Shown here in pieces: positions 46,133 through 55,846 of a DNA stretch of 64,000 bases. A program made the translations under genes and the position numbers. The stretch is taken from positions 124,001 through 188,000 of the forward strand of contig NZ_LMGU01000001.1 in NCBI RefSeq assembly GCF_001427525.1, written 5' to 3'. Positions within the stretch are counted from its first letter, which is position 1. The number at the start of each line of letters is the position of its first letter. Below the pieces are notes generated by a model that saw only the letters and a program-made list of their open reading frames with translations, had not been told where the DNA came from and made no database searches. The DNA comes from Microbacterium sp. Root61. GTDB taxonomy: Bacteria > Actinomycetota > Actinomycetes > Actinomycetales > Microbacteriaceae.

Positions 46133-46166
46133 CGCGGGTGCCCACCCCTCGGAGTGGGCACCCGCG
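46133..46166 (+). terminator. intra-operon hairpin between binding protein and permease
   Basis: Perfect 13-base arms (46133-46145, 46154-46166) with an eight-base loop, starting ten bases after the binding-protein stop and ending 39 bases before the permease. In this position it most likely limits read-through or protects the 3' end, giving more binding protein than permease. Confidence 0.75.
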
Positions 46167-46205
46167 ATACCGATCCCTGTGTCCACCCAACTGCTGAGGA
46201 CCCGA

Positions 46206-47150
46206 ATGCTGTTCAGAAGGCTCCTGAAATGGTTCGCGATGAGCGTTGTGCTGCTCTTCGCGATCTCGGCGCTCACGTTCGTCCTCGTCTCGCTGACGCC
46301 CGGCGATGCTGCGCGCACGGTCGTGGGTCCCACCGCCAGTCAAGAAAAATACGAACAGGTCCGGGCGCAGCTCGGCCTGGACCTTCCGGTCTGGGAGCAG
46401 TACATCACCTGGATCGGCGGTGTCCTGAGGGGTGACTTCGGACGTTCCCTGGTCACCGGCGTCCCCATCAGCGAGATCCTCCAGGACCGCATCGAGCCGA
46501 CGATCGTGCTCATGCTCTGCACGTTCGTGTGCGCTTCCTTGCTGGGCATCACGTTCGGTGTCCTGTCAGCCTCCAAGGGCGGGTGGCTCGGAAAGTCATC
46601 CGATGTCGCAAGCCTGCTCGGGATGGCGGTACCGACGTTCTGGATCGGGCTCGTGCTGGCGGCCGTCTTCGCCGTCCAGCTCCGACTTCTGCCGACCAGC
46701 GGCTACACCCCTTTGGTGGACGGCTTCGGCCCCTGGCTGCAGCACATGATTCTCCCCGTCGTCACGCTGACGCTCGGCGGGACTGCTCTCCTGGCCAAAC
46801 AGACCCGTGACGCGGTGGCCGAGCAGTTGGCGCAACCGTACGTGGTGCTTTTGCGGGCGCACGGTGTCTCGGAGCGCACGATCGTGTGGCGGCACGCGCT
46901 GCGCAACGCCGCGGTTCCCATCGTGACGATCCTCGGAATGAAGATGATCGGCCTGACCTCCGGCACGGTCCTCATCGAAACGGTCTTCGTCATACCCGGG
47001 CTCGGGGGGTACTCGGTCAACGCCACGTTGCTGCATGATCTGCCCGTCGTGCAGATCATCACGCTCATCTTCACGGTCGTGATCGTCGTCACCAACCTGG
47101 TGGTCGAGATCGTCTACAGCAGGCTGAACGTCAAGGAGACCACGGCATGA
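46206..47150 (+). CDS. ABC transporter permease, OppB/DppB type
   Basis: A 314-residue inner permease with six helices. The conserved first segment LVSLTPGDAARTVVG, the extracytoplasmic SGYTP region and the cytoplasmic EAA loop (RAHGVSERTIVWRHALRNAAVPIV) are present. ATG 46206 is chosen over in-frame GTG 46179 because TGAGGA (46195-46200) lies in ribosome-site position. The last four bases overlap the start of the fused permease-ATPase gene, which is its membrane partner. Confidence 0.93.
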   Translation: MLFRRLLKWFAMSVVLLFAISALTFVLVSLTPGDAARTVVGPTASQEKYEQVRAQLGLDLPVWEQYITWIGGVLRGDFGRSLVTGVPISEILQDRIEPTIVLMLCTFVCASLLGITFGVLSASKGGWLGKSSDVASLLGMAVPTFWIGLVLAAVFAVQLRLLPTSGYTPLVDGFGPWLQHMILPVVTLTLGGTALLAKQTRDAVAEQLAQPYVVLLRAHGVSERTIVWRHALRNAAVPIVTILGMKMIGLTSGTVLIETVFVIPGLGGYSVNATLLHDLPVVQIITLIFTVVIVVTNLVVEIVYSRLNVKETTA

Positions 47151-49807
47151 CCGAGCTCACCACGGCAGGCCCGATCTCGCAGCGGCCGCCGGATCCGCCC
47201 ATCGGCCCCACAGATACGCGCACGGTGCAGCCACTTCGGCGGCTGCTTGCCAAACGACCACAGGTTTGGGCGTGCGGCGTGATTCTGGTGGTGGTCGTGC
47301 TGGCGGTGGCGCTGGCGCCCTGGATCGCCCCGCACGACCCTCTGGCCCAGAACCTGACAGCGATCCTGCAGGGTCCGAGCAGCACGTATCCGCTGGGGAC
47401 AGACGACCTCGGACGAGACGTCCTCTCCCGCCTGCTGTACGGCGGACGAACCACTCTGCTCGGTGTCGTGCAGGCAGTGGTCGTCTTTCTCGTGGTCGGA
47501 GCGACCGCGGGGCTCGTCGCCGGCATGTCACGGGGCATGGCCGACGGGGTCTTGACACGTGGAGCGGAAGTGATGCTCTCGATCCCGAGCTTCATCATCA
47601 TCCTCGTGGTGCTCACCATCATTCCGGGCAGCATGACGACGGCGATGATCACGGTCGGCATTCTGACGAGTCCGTTGCTGATGCGCGTCGTCCGTGGGAA
47701 CACCCGCATCATCCGAAATGAGCTCTACGTTCGCTCGGCGCGCTCGATGGGGCTGTCGGAGACGCAAGTGACCGTGCGTCATGTCCTGCCGCGATTGGGG
47801 GGCCCGATCATCGTCCAGGCGACGATCTTCGCCGGCGCGGTGATCATGGTCGAGACGGGACTGGGCTATCTCGGATTCGGGGAGCGGCTCCCCAATCCCA
47901 GTTGGGGAAACCTGGTGACCACGGCGAGCGAGAACATCAATCGTCAGCCGTGGCTACTCATCCCCACCGGGGGCATCATCATCACGGTCGTGCTGTGCCT
48001 GACTCTGCTCGGAGATGGTCTGCGCGATGCCGTCGCCGAGCGGTGGACCGGGACGATGCCGACCCCACGGTCTCTGCGGAAGGCCAGGAAGGCCGCCAAA
48101 CGTGCGAGCGCCGCCAAAACACAAGCGACAACCGCTGATGCCGACCGCGTCGAAACGGGGGCGGCTCCGATCCTTCGGGTCCGAGGACTCACCGTCGTCA
48201 CGGACACCCCGTCGGGACCGCTCACCCTCGTCGAGGACGTCACCTTCGACGTGCGCGCAGGGGAGACACTGTGCCTCGTCGGGGAGTCCGGATCGGGCAA
48301 GTCGATCACGGCACTCTCCATCCTCGGCCTCACACGCGGCCCGCGCGTCACAGTCGGTGAGATCTGGGTCGGCGATACGGAGATCTCGCATCTCCCTGCC
48401 GGCGAGCTCGCAGCCGTGCGCGGTGCTCGATTCGGCTACATCACGCAGGACCCGCAGCCTTCGCTGGACCCCTCGGTCCGGGTCGGTGATCTGCTCGCCC
48501 AACTTGTCCGACTACATACCGGCGTCGGCGTGCGCAGTTCACGTCGGCGTGCGATCGAACTGATTGAGACGGTCGGCATACCGGAGCCGGAGACCGTTGC
48601 GCGACGATATCCCCATCAGCTCTCCGGAGGGATGGCGCAGCGCATCGTCATTGCCGCGGCGCTGTCCGGAAATCCAGACATCCTGATCGCGGACGAGCCG
48701 ACCACTGCTCTGGATGTCACGGTGCAGGCCGAGATCCTCGGGCTGCTGCACCGTCTCAGTCAGGGGTCGGGCGAGCTCTCCCTCCTCCTCATCACCCACG
48801 ATTGGGGGGTGGTTGCCGATATCGCCGACCGCGTCGCCGTCATGTATCGCGGACGTGTGGTGGAGCAGGCCGCGACGACGGAGGTGTTCTCGGCGCCGCA
48901 GCACGCATTCACACGGGGAATGCTCGACCACGAGCCCGACCGCCAAGACCGAAGAGCGCGCGCGACGGAGTCCATCGAGAGCCCACTGCTGGTCGTGGAC
49001 GATCTGCGTGTGGACTACGCGTCTCGTGACGCGGGGGGCCGCCGCACCACGCTCCACGCGGTCAAGGGCGTGACGCTGAGCATCGCACGCGGTCGCACCC
49101 TCGGATTGGTCGGCGAATCGGGGTCGGGGAAGTCGACCGTGGGTTCGGCGATCGCTGGTCTGGTGCCGGTCTCCGGCGGCAGCTTGCTGTTCGGAGGAGA
49201 GGAGATCGCCCACGCGAGCAAGCAGCGTCGGCGGCAGCTCACGAGCGAGATCCAGGTCATCTTCCAAGATCCTTACGGGTCGTTGAACCCGGTGCGGACC
49301 GTCGGTGCGACCCTGACGGAACCACTGACCCGCGCGCACGGACTGAGCGCTGCGCAGGCGAGGGAGCGTGTTCGCACCACTCTCGAGCGCGTCGGGCTCG
49401 ACGCCTCGGCCGGCGCCAGATATCCCGCCCAGTTCTCCGGCGGCCAACGTCAGCGGATCGCGATCGCGCGCGCTCTCGTTCTCGAACCGAAGCTGATCGT
49501 CTGTGACGAACCGGTGAGCGCGCTGGACCTGTCGATACAGGCCCAGGTCCTCGATCTGCTCTCTGAACTGCAAAGGGACCTCGGCGTCGCTTATCTGTTC
49601 ATCTCCCACGATCTGTCGGTCGTGCGCAACTTCTGCGATGAACTGGCGGTCATGTATCGCGGAGAGATCGTCGAAGCGGGAGAGACCGAGTCCGTGTGCG
49701 CGGACCCGACCCACCCGTACACGCGGTCACTTCTGCAGGCCGCCCCGATCGCCGACCCCGCGCTGCAGCGCGGCCGGTCGCTGGATACAGTGAGGTACAC
49801 CGGATGA
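47147..49807 (+). CDS. fused ABC permease (OppC type) plus two ATPases (OppD and OppF types)
   Basis: One 886-residue polypeptide. Residues 1-310 form a DppC/OppC-type permease with N-terminal helix, PLGTDDLGRDVLSRLLYGGR, EAA loop (RSARSMGLSETQVTVRHVLP) and GLGYLGFGERLPNPSWG. A basic Ala/Lys linker follows (about 312-345). ATPase 1 has Walker A GESGSGKS at 379-386 and signature LSGGM at 492-496. ATPase 2 has Walker A at 656-663 and signature FSGGQ at 763-767. The frame is unbroken throughout, and C-terminal oligopeptide-type regions follow each ATPase. ATPase-ATPase fusions are common; joining the permease as well is rarer. It is translationally coupled at both ends. Confidence 0.93.
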   Translation: MTELTTAGPISQRPPDPPIGPTDTRTVQPLRRLLAKRPQVWACGVILVVVVLAVALAPWIAPHDPLAQNLTAILQGPSSTYPLGTDDLGRDVLSRLLYGGRTTLLGVVQAVVVFLVVGATAGLVAGMSRGMADGVLTRGAEVMLSIPSFIIILVVLTIIPGSMTTAMITVGILTSPLLMRVVRGNTRIIRNELYVRSARSMGLSETQVTVRHVLPRLGGPIIVQATIFAGAVIMVETGLGYLGFGERLPNPSWGNLVTTASENINRQPWLLIPTGGIIITVVLCLTLLGDGLRDAVAERWTGTMPTPRSLRKARKAAKRASAAKTQATTADADRVETGAAPILRVRGLTVVTDTPSGPLTLVEDVTFDVRAGETLCLVGESGSGKSITALSILGLTRGPRVTVGEIWVGDTEISHLPAGELAAVRGARFGYITQDPQPSLDPSVRVGDLLAQLVRLHTGVGVRSSRRRAIELIETVGIPEPETVARRYPHQLSGGMAQRIVIAAALSGNPDILIADEPTTALDVTVQAEILGLLHRLSQGSGELSLLLITHDWGVVADIADRVAVMYRGRVVEQAATTEVFSAPQHAFTRGMLDHEPDRQDRRARATESIESPLLVVDDLRVDYASRDAGGRRTTLHAVKGVTLSIARGRTLGLVGESGSGKSTVGSAIAGLVPVSGGSLLFGGEEIAHASKQRRRQLTSEIQVIFQDPYGSLNPVRTVGATLTEPLTRAHGLSAAQARERVRTTLERVGLDASAGARYPAQFSGGQRQRIAIARALVLEPKLIVCDEPVSALDLSIQAQVLDLLSELQRDLGVAYLFISHDLSVVRNFCDELAVMYRGEIVEAGETESVCADPTHPYTRSLLQAAPIADPALQRGRSLDTVRYTG

Positions 49808-50787
49808 AGCCTGCCCCCGCAGAACTGACTGCGCTGCTCCCCGAGCCCGTCGCCCGTTTCGTGCACGAGCACCCGGATGACGACCTGTCCCACCTGTCGG
49901 TGTCCGAGCGGCGACGCTATGCGCTCGCCTTGGCGGACTTGACCTTTCTGCGCTACAGCCGACCCGCGGTCGCGGTCGGCTCGGTGCGGGAGGTCGTGAT
50001 GGGTGAAGGATCGGCTTCGGTGCGGTGCAGGCTCTATCTTCCTAACGACTGGCAGGGAGGATTGCATGTTCATCTGCACGGTGGTGGCTTCTGGGCGGGC
50101 ACCATCGATGAACTCGTGACCGATGCGATCTGCCGACGACGCGCCGTCGAGGGCGAAGTCGCCGTCCTCGCCGTCGACTATCGACTCGCTCCCGAGAATC
50201 CGTTTCCTGCAGGCTTGGAAGATGCGCTCCTCGTGCTCGACGCGGCGTTGTCGACGTCGCAGGGGATCGGCCACGACCCGCGAAACGTCTCGCTCGGAGG
50301 GGTGTCAGCAGGCGGGAACCTCGCCGCCGCCGCAACGATCGAGCTCGGTGAGCGAGCCCGGCTCCTGCGTGTGCTGCTGCTGGAGGTCCCGGCGGTGGAC
50401 CTTTCGCCCTCGGCGCTGCCGGACCTGGCGGACAGGTCGACCCGCGAAGAGTACGAACAGCTTCTCGCCCTCTATCTGCAGGGAAACGCAGAACCGCTGG
50501 ACCACAGGGTCTCGCCTCTCTATGCGAGCGACCTCACGCGCTTCCCGTACACGTACATACGTGTCTCGGAGTTCGACGCCCTGCGTCCGGGAGCTGAGCG
50601 CTTCGCCGCACGCCTGCGTGGAGCGGGCGTGCCGGTCGATGAGGAGTGCACTGCGGGAGCCCTCCACGGAGTGCTGTCCCTGGACCGAGTGTGGAAACCG
50701 GCGCAAGAGTGGCAGGCGCGTGCGGGAGTGCTCTTGCGTGACGTCCACACCGGCCCAGCGGCCAGGGAGCGAACGGTCGGTTCGTGA
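49804..50787 (+). CDS. alpha/beta hydrolase, hormone-sensitive lipase family (1)
   Basis: A 327-residue soluble hydrolase. HLHGGGFWAGT is the oxyanion-hole motif, GVSAGGN holds the nucleophile serine, and later Asp (FDALRP) and His (ALHG) complete a plausible triad. DYRLAPENPFPAGLEDA is typical of the HSL (bacterial) esterase family. No signal peptide is present, so it acts in the cytoplasm, presumably on imported ester. ATGA overlap with the transporter and GTGA overlap with the repressor gene. Confidence 0.9.
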   Translation: MKPAPAELTALLPEPVARFVHEHPDDDLSHLSVSERRRYALALADLTFLRYSRPAVAVGSVREVVMGEGSASVRCRLYLPNDWQGGLHVHLHGGGFWAGTIDELVTDAICRRRAVEGEVAVLAVDYRLAPENPFPAGLEDALLVLDAALSTSQGIGHDPRNVSLGGVSAGGNLAAAATIELGERARLLRVLLLEVPAVDLSPSALPDLADRSTREEYEQLLALYLQGNAEPLDHRVSPLYASDLTRFPYTYIRVSEFDALRPGAERFAARLRGAGVPVDEECTAGALHGVLSLDRVWKPAQEWQARAGVLLRDVHTGPAARERTVGS

Positions 50788-51785
50788 CGCGCTCGCTCAC
50801 CATTTACGAGGTCGCCGAGGCTGCGGGCGTTTCGATCGCCACCGTCTCCAACACCCTGAATCGTCCCGCGCGCGTGGCCGCCGACACTCGTCAACGAGTA
50901 CTCGCTGTCATCGACAAGCTCGGATTCGTGCCCCACCAGATCGCGGCGCACCGCGCGCGCACTGCGCTGGATCGTATCGGGGTGATCGCACCGTTCACCT
51001 CCTATCCGTCATTCGGTGTGCGATTGGAGGGCGTGCTGCGAGCCCTGGGGGAGAGCGGACGGGAGGTGCTGGTCTTCGATCACGAGTCGGCGGCACGGAC
51101 ACCGTCGCCGCTCCTCTCAGCGCTGCCGTTGTCGGGACGTCTGGACGGGTTGATCATCATGGGCGTTCCCGTCGACCAGGATCTGGCCGAGCGTCTCTTG
51201 CAACGGGAGCTGTCGACAGTACTGATCGACTCCCACCACCCGCTCTTCACCAATGTGATCGTCAACGACGAACGAGGCGGATACCTGGCGGGTCGCCACC
51301 TGGTGGACAAGGGGATCGAACGCTTCCTGTACGTCAGTGAAGGGCAGATCTCGACGGACTACATTTCGCAGGGCCAGCGACGGACAGCGGGGTTCATGCG
51401 GGCGATCGTGGATGCCGGATTCCCGAGGGACGCGGTGAAACGGCTCACGGCATCCAGCGACCCCGATGGCGGTCGCGCCGCGGCACGGACGTTGCTGGCC
51501 AAGAGCGGTCCACCGCTCGGCATCCTCGCCCACCACGATCTCATCGCCGCCGGCCTGGTGTCAGGACTGCGTGCCAGCGGCGCCTCCGTTCCGGGGGACT
51601 TCTCTGTCGTCGGCTATGACGGCGGTCCGCTGGCCGAGACGTTCGGTCTCACGACCGTCCGGCAACCGCTCGAGCAGTCCGGATTCCTCGGTGCTCAGCA
51701 GCTGGTCCAGCACATGCAGGATCCGACGCAGCCGACGCAGCAGATATTCGTGGCTGTCGAACTTGTCGAAGGGGACACCACATGA
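50784..51785 (+). CDS. LacI-family transcriptional regulator
   Basis: A 333-residue repressor: N-terminal helix-turn-helix (SLTIYEVAEAAGVSIATVSNTLNRPARVAADTR-type region, about 2-50) and a periplasmic-binding-protein-like ligand domain (RIGVIAPFTSYPS, GGYLAGRHLVDKGIERF, VVGYDGGPLAE). It is translated in the middle of the operon (GTG start overlaps the hydrolase stop; its stop overlaps the next start). It probably binds the palindrome at 44410-44425 and represses the operon until the imported substrate or product accumulates. Confidence 0.93.
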   Translation: MTRSLTIYEVAEAAGVSIATVSNTLNRPARVAADTRQRVLAVIDKLGFVPHQIAAHRARTALDRIGVIAPFTSYPSFGVRLEGVLRALGESGREVLVFDHESAARTPSPLLSALPLSGRLDGLIIMGVPVDQDLAERLLQRELSTVLIDSHHPLFTNVIVNDERGGYLAGRHLVDKGIERFLYVSEGQISTDYISQGQRRTAGFMRAIVDAGFPRDAVKRLTASSDPDGGRAAARTLLAKSGPPLGILAHHDLIAAGLVSGLRASGASVPGDFSVVGYDGGPLAETFGLTTVRQPLEQSGFLGAQQLVQHMQDPTQPTQQIFVAVELVEGDTT

Positions 51786-52915
51786 TGATCGACACCTCCA
51801 CACCGTTCGGAGCTCTCGCGTCCGAGCTCCTCACGGTGCGTGAGGGGCTCTCCGCACCGCCGGAGCCGCCGTTCCAGAGGCCTGCGGGTGTCGATGATCG
51901 CGAATGGACCGCTCAACTGGCTCGCGCGCGTGCAGCGCACAACGAGTACGCGCTCCTCGCGCGGCGCCTCCTCGACGAGGTGTCCGAGCGGATGTTCGGT
52001 CCCGATGCCCCGCGGCTGCCGGAACTGCCGATCGGTGCAGCCGGCGGGATCGAGATCCACGAGTCGACGGTGTCGGTCCCGACCGCGATGACGCTGCATG
52101 ATCTCGATGTCGCGCAGGAGTCGGCGCTACCGCTCGGTCCTGTGCCGCCGATGACGGTTCCCGATGTCGTCGAGGTGCCGGTGCGTCTCTACCGCGCCCA
52201 CGGGGTGACGTCCGGACCTGTCGTCATCGCGCTCCATGGCGGCGCGTTCTGGATGGGGGGAGGGGATCTGCCGCGAAAGCTGGACGGGCCGATGTCCGAG
52301 TGGATCGCACGGGCGATCCATGGAACGGTGGTCGAACTGGACTATCGCCTCGCTCCGGAGCATCCGTACCCCGCATCCATCGTCGACCTCATCGTCGTGC
52401 TGGATTGGGTGCGCGAGCACGCGGCCGAACTGGCGGCCGACACTTCAAGACTTGCCGTGCTCGGGGTGTCCTCCGGCGGCAACGTGGCGGCAGTCGCCGC
52501 CGTGATCGATTCCCACCGAGCGATACCGCATCCGCCGCTGGCGGCGCAGGTGCTCGTCGTGCCGGCGCTGAATCTCGCCGATCCGGCCCCGCTCCATCGA
52601 ACGAGCGATGCCGCACGCCAGGCGCGCGAGCGCCAACTGCGCGGCTACCTGGGAGCCGACCTGCCACCCACGGCGCCGTTCGTCTCACCAGCACTCGGAG
52701 CGCCCGCATCGGGAGCTCCGCCGGCCATCATCCTTACCGGCGAATTCGACGAGGTGGCTCTCGGCGGTGTCGAATGGCGTGATCGACTCCGCGCGGCCGG
52801 CATTCGCGTTCTTCACCACGAGTACCCGATGTCGCACACGGTCGCCGCTCCGGCGACCTCCGCTCGGATGGCCGGCGACATCTATGCCGGATTGTCGACG
52901 CTGTTAGGCCCCTAG
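51782..52915 (+). CDS. alpha/beta hydrolase, hormone-sensitive lipase family (2)
   Basis: A 377-residue hydrolase related to the first one but not a close copy. ALHGGAFWMGGGDLP is the oxyanion motif, LGVSSGGNVAAVAAV contains the nucleophile, GEFDEVALGG the acid and MSHTVAAPA the histidine region. The extra N-terminal 100 residues are of unknown use. It ends the operon with no clear terminator before uvrB. Two esterases suggest a substrate with more than one ester bond or two classes of ester. Confidence 0.9.
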   Translation: MMIDTSTPFGALASELLTVREGLSAPPEPPFQRPAGVDDREWTAQLARARAAHNEYALLARRLLDEVSERMFGPDAPRLPELPIGAAGGIEIHESTVSVPTAMTLHDLDVAQESALPLGPVPPMTVPDVVEVPVRLYRAHGVTSGPVVIALHGGAFWMGGGDLPRKLDGPMSEWIARAIHGTVVELDYRLAPEHPYPASIVDLIVVLDWVREHAAELAADTSRLAVLGVSSGGNVAAVAAVIDSHRAIPHPPLAAQVLVVPALNLADPAPLHRTSDAARQARERQLRGYLGADLPPTAPFVSPALGAPASGAPPAIILTGEFDEVALGGVEWRDRLRAAGIRVLHHEYPMSHTVAAPATSARMAGDIYAGLSTLLGP

Positions 52916-52972
52916 CCTCCGCGCTCGGCGAACGCCGCCCGCGATGTCGTAGCCCCCACGTACGCTGGAACG

Positions 52973-55051
52973 ATGCAGGCCACCCGTTCCGTCCGCCCGT
53001 TCGAGGTCGTCAGCGAATACGTGCCGTCCGGCGATCAGCCACAGGCGATCGCCGAGCTGACGGCGCGCATCAACGCGGGTGAGACGGATGTCGTGCTCCT
53101 GGGTGCGACCGGTACCGGCAAGTCCGCCACGACCGCGTGGCTGATCGAGCAGGTGCAGCGTCCGACGCTGATCCTCGCGCACAACAAGACGCTGGCGGCG
53201 CAGCTCGCGACCGAGTTCCGCGAGTTGATGCCGAACAACGCCATCGAGTACTTCGTGTCGTACTACGACTACTACCAGCCGGAGGCGTACGTTCCGCAGA
53301 CGGACACGTTCATCGAGAAGGACTCGTCCGTCAACGCCGAGGTCGAGCGGCTCCGTCACTCCACGACGAACTCCCTGCTGAGCCGCCGCGATGTCGTCGT
53401 GGTCTCCACGGTGTCGTGCATCTACGGCCTCGGTGCGCCTGAAGAGTACATGCGCGCGATGGTCGCCCTGCAGGTGGGCGAGCGGTACGACCGCGACGCC
53501 CTCATCCGCAAGTTCATCTCGATGCAGTACAACCGCAACGACGTCGACTTCTCCCGCGGCAACTTCCGTGTCCGCGGCGACACGATCGAGATCATCCCGG
53601 TGTACGAGGAGTACGCGATCCGGATCGAGCTCTTCGGCGACGAGATCGAAGCGCTCTACATGCTTCACCCGCTCACCGGCGACGTCATCCAGAAGCTCGA
53701 CGCCATCCCGATCTTCCCGGCCTCGCACTATGTCGCAGGCACCGACACCGTGCAGCGTGCGATCGGCACGATCGAGACCGAGCTCGAGGCGCGGTTGAAG
53801 GAGCTGGAGTCGCAGAACAAGCTGCTCGAGGCGCAGCGCCTGCGCATGCGCACGACGTTCGACCTCGAGATGCTGCAGCAGCTCGGCTTCTGCTCCGGCA
53901 TCGAGAACTACTCGCGGCACCTCGACGGGCGCGAACCCGGCGAGGCGCCGCACTGCCTGCTGGACTTCTTCCCCGACGACTTCCTCGTCGTGATCGACGA
54001 GTCGCACGCCACCGTCCCGCAGATCGGGGCGATGTACGAGGGGGATGCCTCGCGCAAGCGCACGCTCGTCGAGCACGGGTTCCGCCTGCCCAGCGCGATG
54101 GACAACCGGCCGCTGCGCTGGGACGAGTTCAAAGACCGCGTAGGCCAGACCGTCTACCTCTCCGCGACACCCGGCCGCTACGAGATGGGGATCGCCGACA
54201 CCGTCGTCGAGCAGATCATCCGCCCCACCGGACTGGTCGACCCGCACATCGTCGTGAAGCCGTCGAAGGGGCAGATCGACGATCTCCTCGAGGAGATCCG
54301 GATCCGTGCGGAGCGGGACGAGCGCGTGCTGGTGACGACGCTGACCAAGAAGATGGCCGAGGAGCTGACCGACTTCCTCAGCGAGCACGGGGTGCGCGTG
54401 CGCTACCTGCACTCCGACGTCGACACCCTGCGCCGGGTCGAGCTGCTGACCGAGCTGCGTGCGGGCGTCTACGACGTCCTGGTCGGCATCAACCTGCTGC
54501 GCGAGGGTCTCGACCTGCCGGAGGTGTCACTGGTGGCAATCCTGGACGCCGACAAGGAGGGCTTCCTCCGGTCGGGCACCTCCCTGATCCAGACCATCGG
54601 TCGCGCCGCGCGCAACGTGTCGGGCGAGGTGCACATGTACGCCGACAACATGACGGATTCCATGCGCAAGGCGATCGATGAGACCGATCGTCGCCGCGAG
54701 AAGCAGATCGCCTACAACGTCGCCAACGGCATCGACCCGCAGCCGCTGCGCAAGAAGATCGCCGACATCACGGAGGCGCTCGCCCGCGAGGGGGCTGACA
54801 CCGCCGCGATGCTCGCGCGCAAGGGGCGGGCCGGCTCGACCGGCAAGGGCAAGTCGCCGACGCCGCGGCTGCGGCACGAGGGGATCGCCGCGGAGGGCGC
54901 CAACCAGCTCGAAGCGACGATCGCCGATCTGAGCGACCAGATGCTCGCGGCGGCCGGAGAGTTGAAGTTCGAGCTCGCCGCGCGCTTGCGCGACGAGGTG
55001 CAGGACCTCAAGAAGGAGCTGCGCGCCATGGAGCGCGCAGGGCACGCGTAG
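52973..55051 (+). CDS. uvrB: excinuclease ABC subunit B
   Basis: DNA damage-recognition helicase of nucleotide excision repair, 692 residues. Walker A is [10 protein letters not shown]. The beta-hairpin region is [20 protein letters not shown]. The Walker B equivalent is [12 protein letters not shown], and helicase motifs V/VI include [19 protein letters not shown] and [11 protein letters not shown]-terminal UVR domain (about 650-690) contacts UvrC. TACGCT (52961-52966) lies six bases before the ATG. I see no LexA-type palindrome in the 57 bases upstream. Confidence 0.97.
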   Translation: MQATRSVRPFEVVSEYVPSGDQPQAIAELTARINAGETDVVLLGATGTGKSATTAWLIEQVQRPTLILAHNKTLAAQLATEFRELMPNNAIEYFVSYYDYYQPEAYVPQTDTFIEKDSSVNAEVERLRHSTTNSLLSRRDVVVVSTVSCIYGLGAPEEYMRAMVALQVGERYDRDALIRKFISMQYNRNDVDFSRGNFRVRGDTIEIIPVYEEYAIRIELFGDEIEALYMLHPLTGDVIQKLDAIPIFPASHYVAGTDTVQRAIGTIETELEARLKELESQNKLLEAQRLRMRTTFDLEMLQQLGFCSGIENYSRHLDGREPGEAPHCLLDFFPDDFLVVIDESHATVPQIGAMYEGDASRKRTLVEHGFRLPSAMDNRPLRWDEFKDRVGQTVYLSATPGRYEMGIADTVVEQIIRPTGLVDPHIVVKPSKGQIDDLLEEIRIRAERDERVLVTTLTKKMAEELTDFLSEHGVRVRYLHSDVDTLRRVELLTELRAGVYDVLVGINLLREGLDLPEVSLVAILDADKEGFLRSGTSLIQTIGRAARNVSGEVHMYADNMTDSMRKAIDETDRRREKQIAYNVANGIDPQPLRKKIADITEALAREGADTAAMLARKGRAGSTGKGKSPTPRLRHEGIAAEGANQLEATIADLSDQMLAAAGELKFELAARLRDEVQDLKKELRAMERAGHA

Positions 55052-55126
55052 GCGCCGCCGCTGGATCTTTGCACTTCCCTGTGTGCAGGGCGGGTGTTCG
55101 CGGTGCGCAGGGGGTAGCGTCGGGGA

Positions 55127-55846
55127 ATGGATGCTGCGAACCGCCCCGGTCGCGGGGGGCTCGCACTCGTCATCGGGCTCGGCATTGTGACCGTCGCGGG
55201 CATCGCCCTCGCCGGTCCTCTCCAGTGGAGCGCACCGGACTGGACGCTCCCGCAGACCGAGGTCACCCTTCCGCCGGCGCCGATGGCGACCGGCGAAGAG
55301 TTCTCCCCGCCTCCGGAGCCCGATCGCGCCGTGCCGGTGCCGACGGACATCCCGCAGTGGGTCATGGTCGTGCTGGTCGTCGTCGTGGTCACGCTCCTCG
55401 CGGCCGGCGCCTACCTGCTGTGGCGCAGGCTCCGCGGAATCGAGCGGAGCCACGAGCCGAGCGTGCGCCTCGAGGTGGGCGCCGATGTCAGCGCGGCGGA
55501 GCCCGATGTCGCTCCCGCTGTCCGTCGGGGCATCGAACGCGCCCTCGACATCCTCGACGAGGAGCGCGAACCCGCCGATGCCGTCGTGCAGGCGTGGCTC
55601 GGACTCGAGGATGCGGCATCCGCATCGGGGGCCGCGCGGTCGGCGGCCGAGACTCCGGCAGAGTATGCGGCGCGCATCGTCGGTCGTTTCGACGCCGACC
55701 AGGCGGCCGTCGAGCAGCTTCTCACCCTGTACCAGGACGTGCGGTTCGGTGCGCACCCCGCGGACGCGGCATCCGTGGACACCGCCCGGCGCAGCCTCGT
55801 GCGGCTGCGCGCGTCATGGCAGCAGAGCGCGGGGCTGCCGGGATGA
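55127..55846 (+). CDS. DUF4129 membrane protein
   Basis: A 239-residue protein with two membrane helices (about 12-30 and 65-90) and a cytoplasmic C-terminal DUF4129 domain (about 145-235, AVVQAWLGLEDAA ... TPAEYAARIV ... LYQDVRFG). DUF4129 proteins are regularly encoded with MoxR ATPases and DUF58 proteins, as here. TAGCGT (55115-55120) lies six bases before the ATG. It opens a five-gene operon with overlapping or nearly touching genes; function unknown. Confidence 0.88.
   Translation: MDAANRPGRGGLALVIGLGIVTVAGIALAGPLQWSAPDWTLPQTEVTLPPAPMATGEEFSPPPEPDRAVPVPTDIPQWVMVVLVVVVVTLLAAGAYLLWRRLRGIERSHEPSVRLEVGADVSAAEPDVAPAVRRGIERALDILDEEREPADAVVQAWLGLEDAASASGAARSAAETPAEYAARIVGRFDADQAAVEQLLTLYQDVRFGAHPADAASVDTARRSLVRLRASWQQSAGLPG

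Noticed and set aside
52916-52972. Possible LexA (SOS) box upstream of uvrB, and likewise upstream of uvrA
   Set aside because: CGAAC-like half-sites occur, but no palindrome of the actinobacterial CGAAC-N4-GTTCG form is present in either region.
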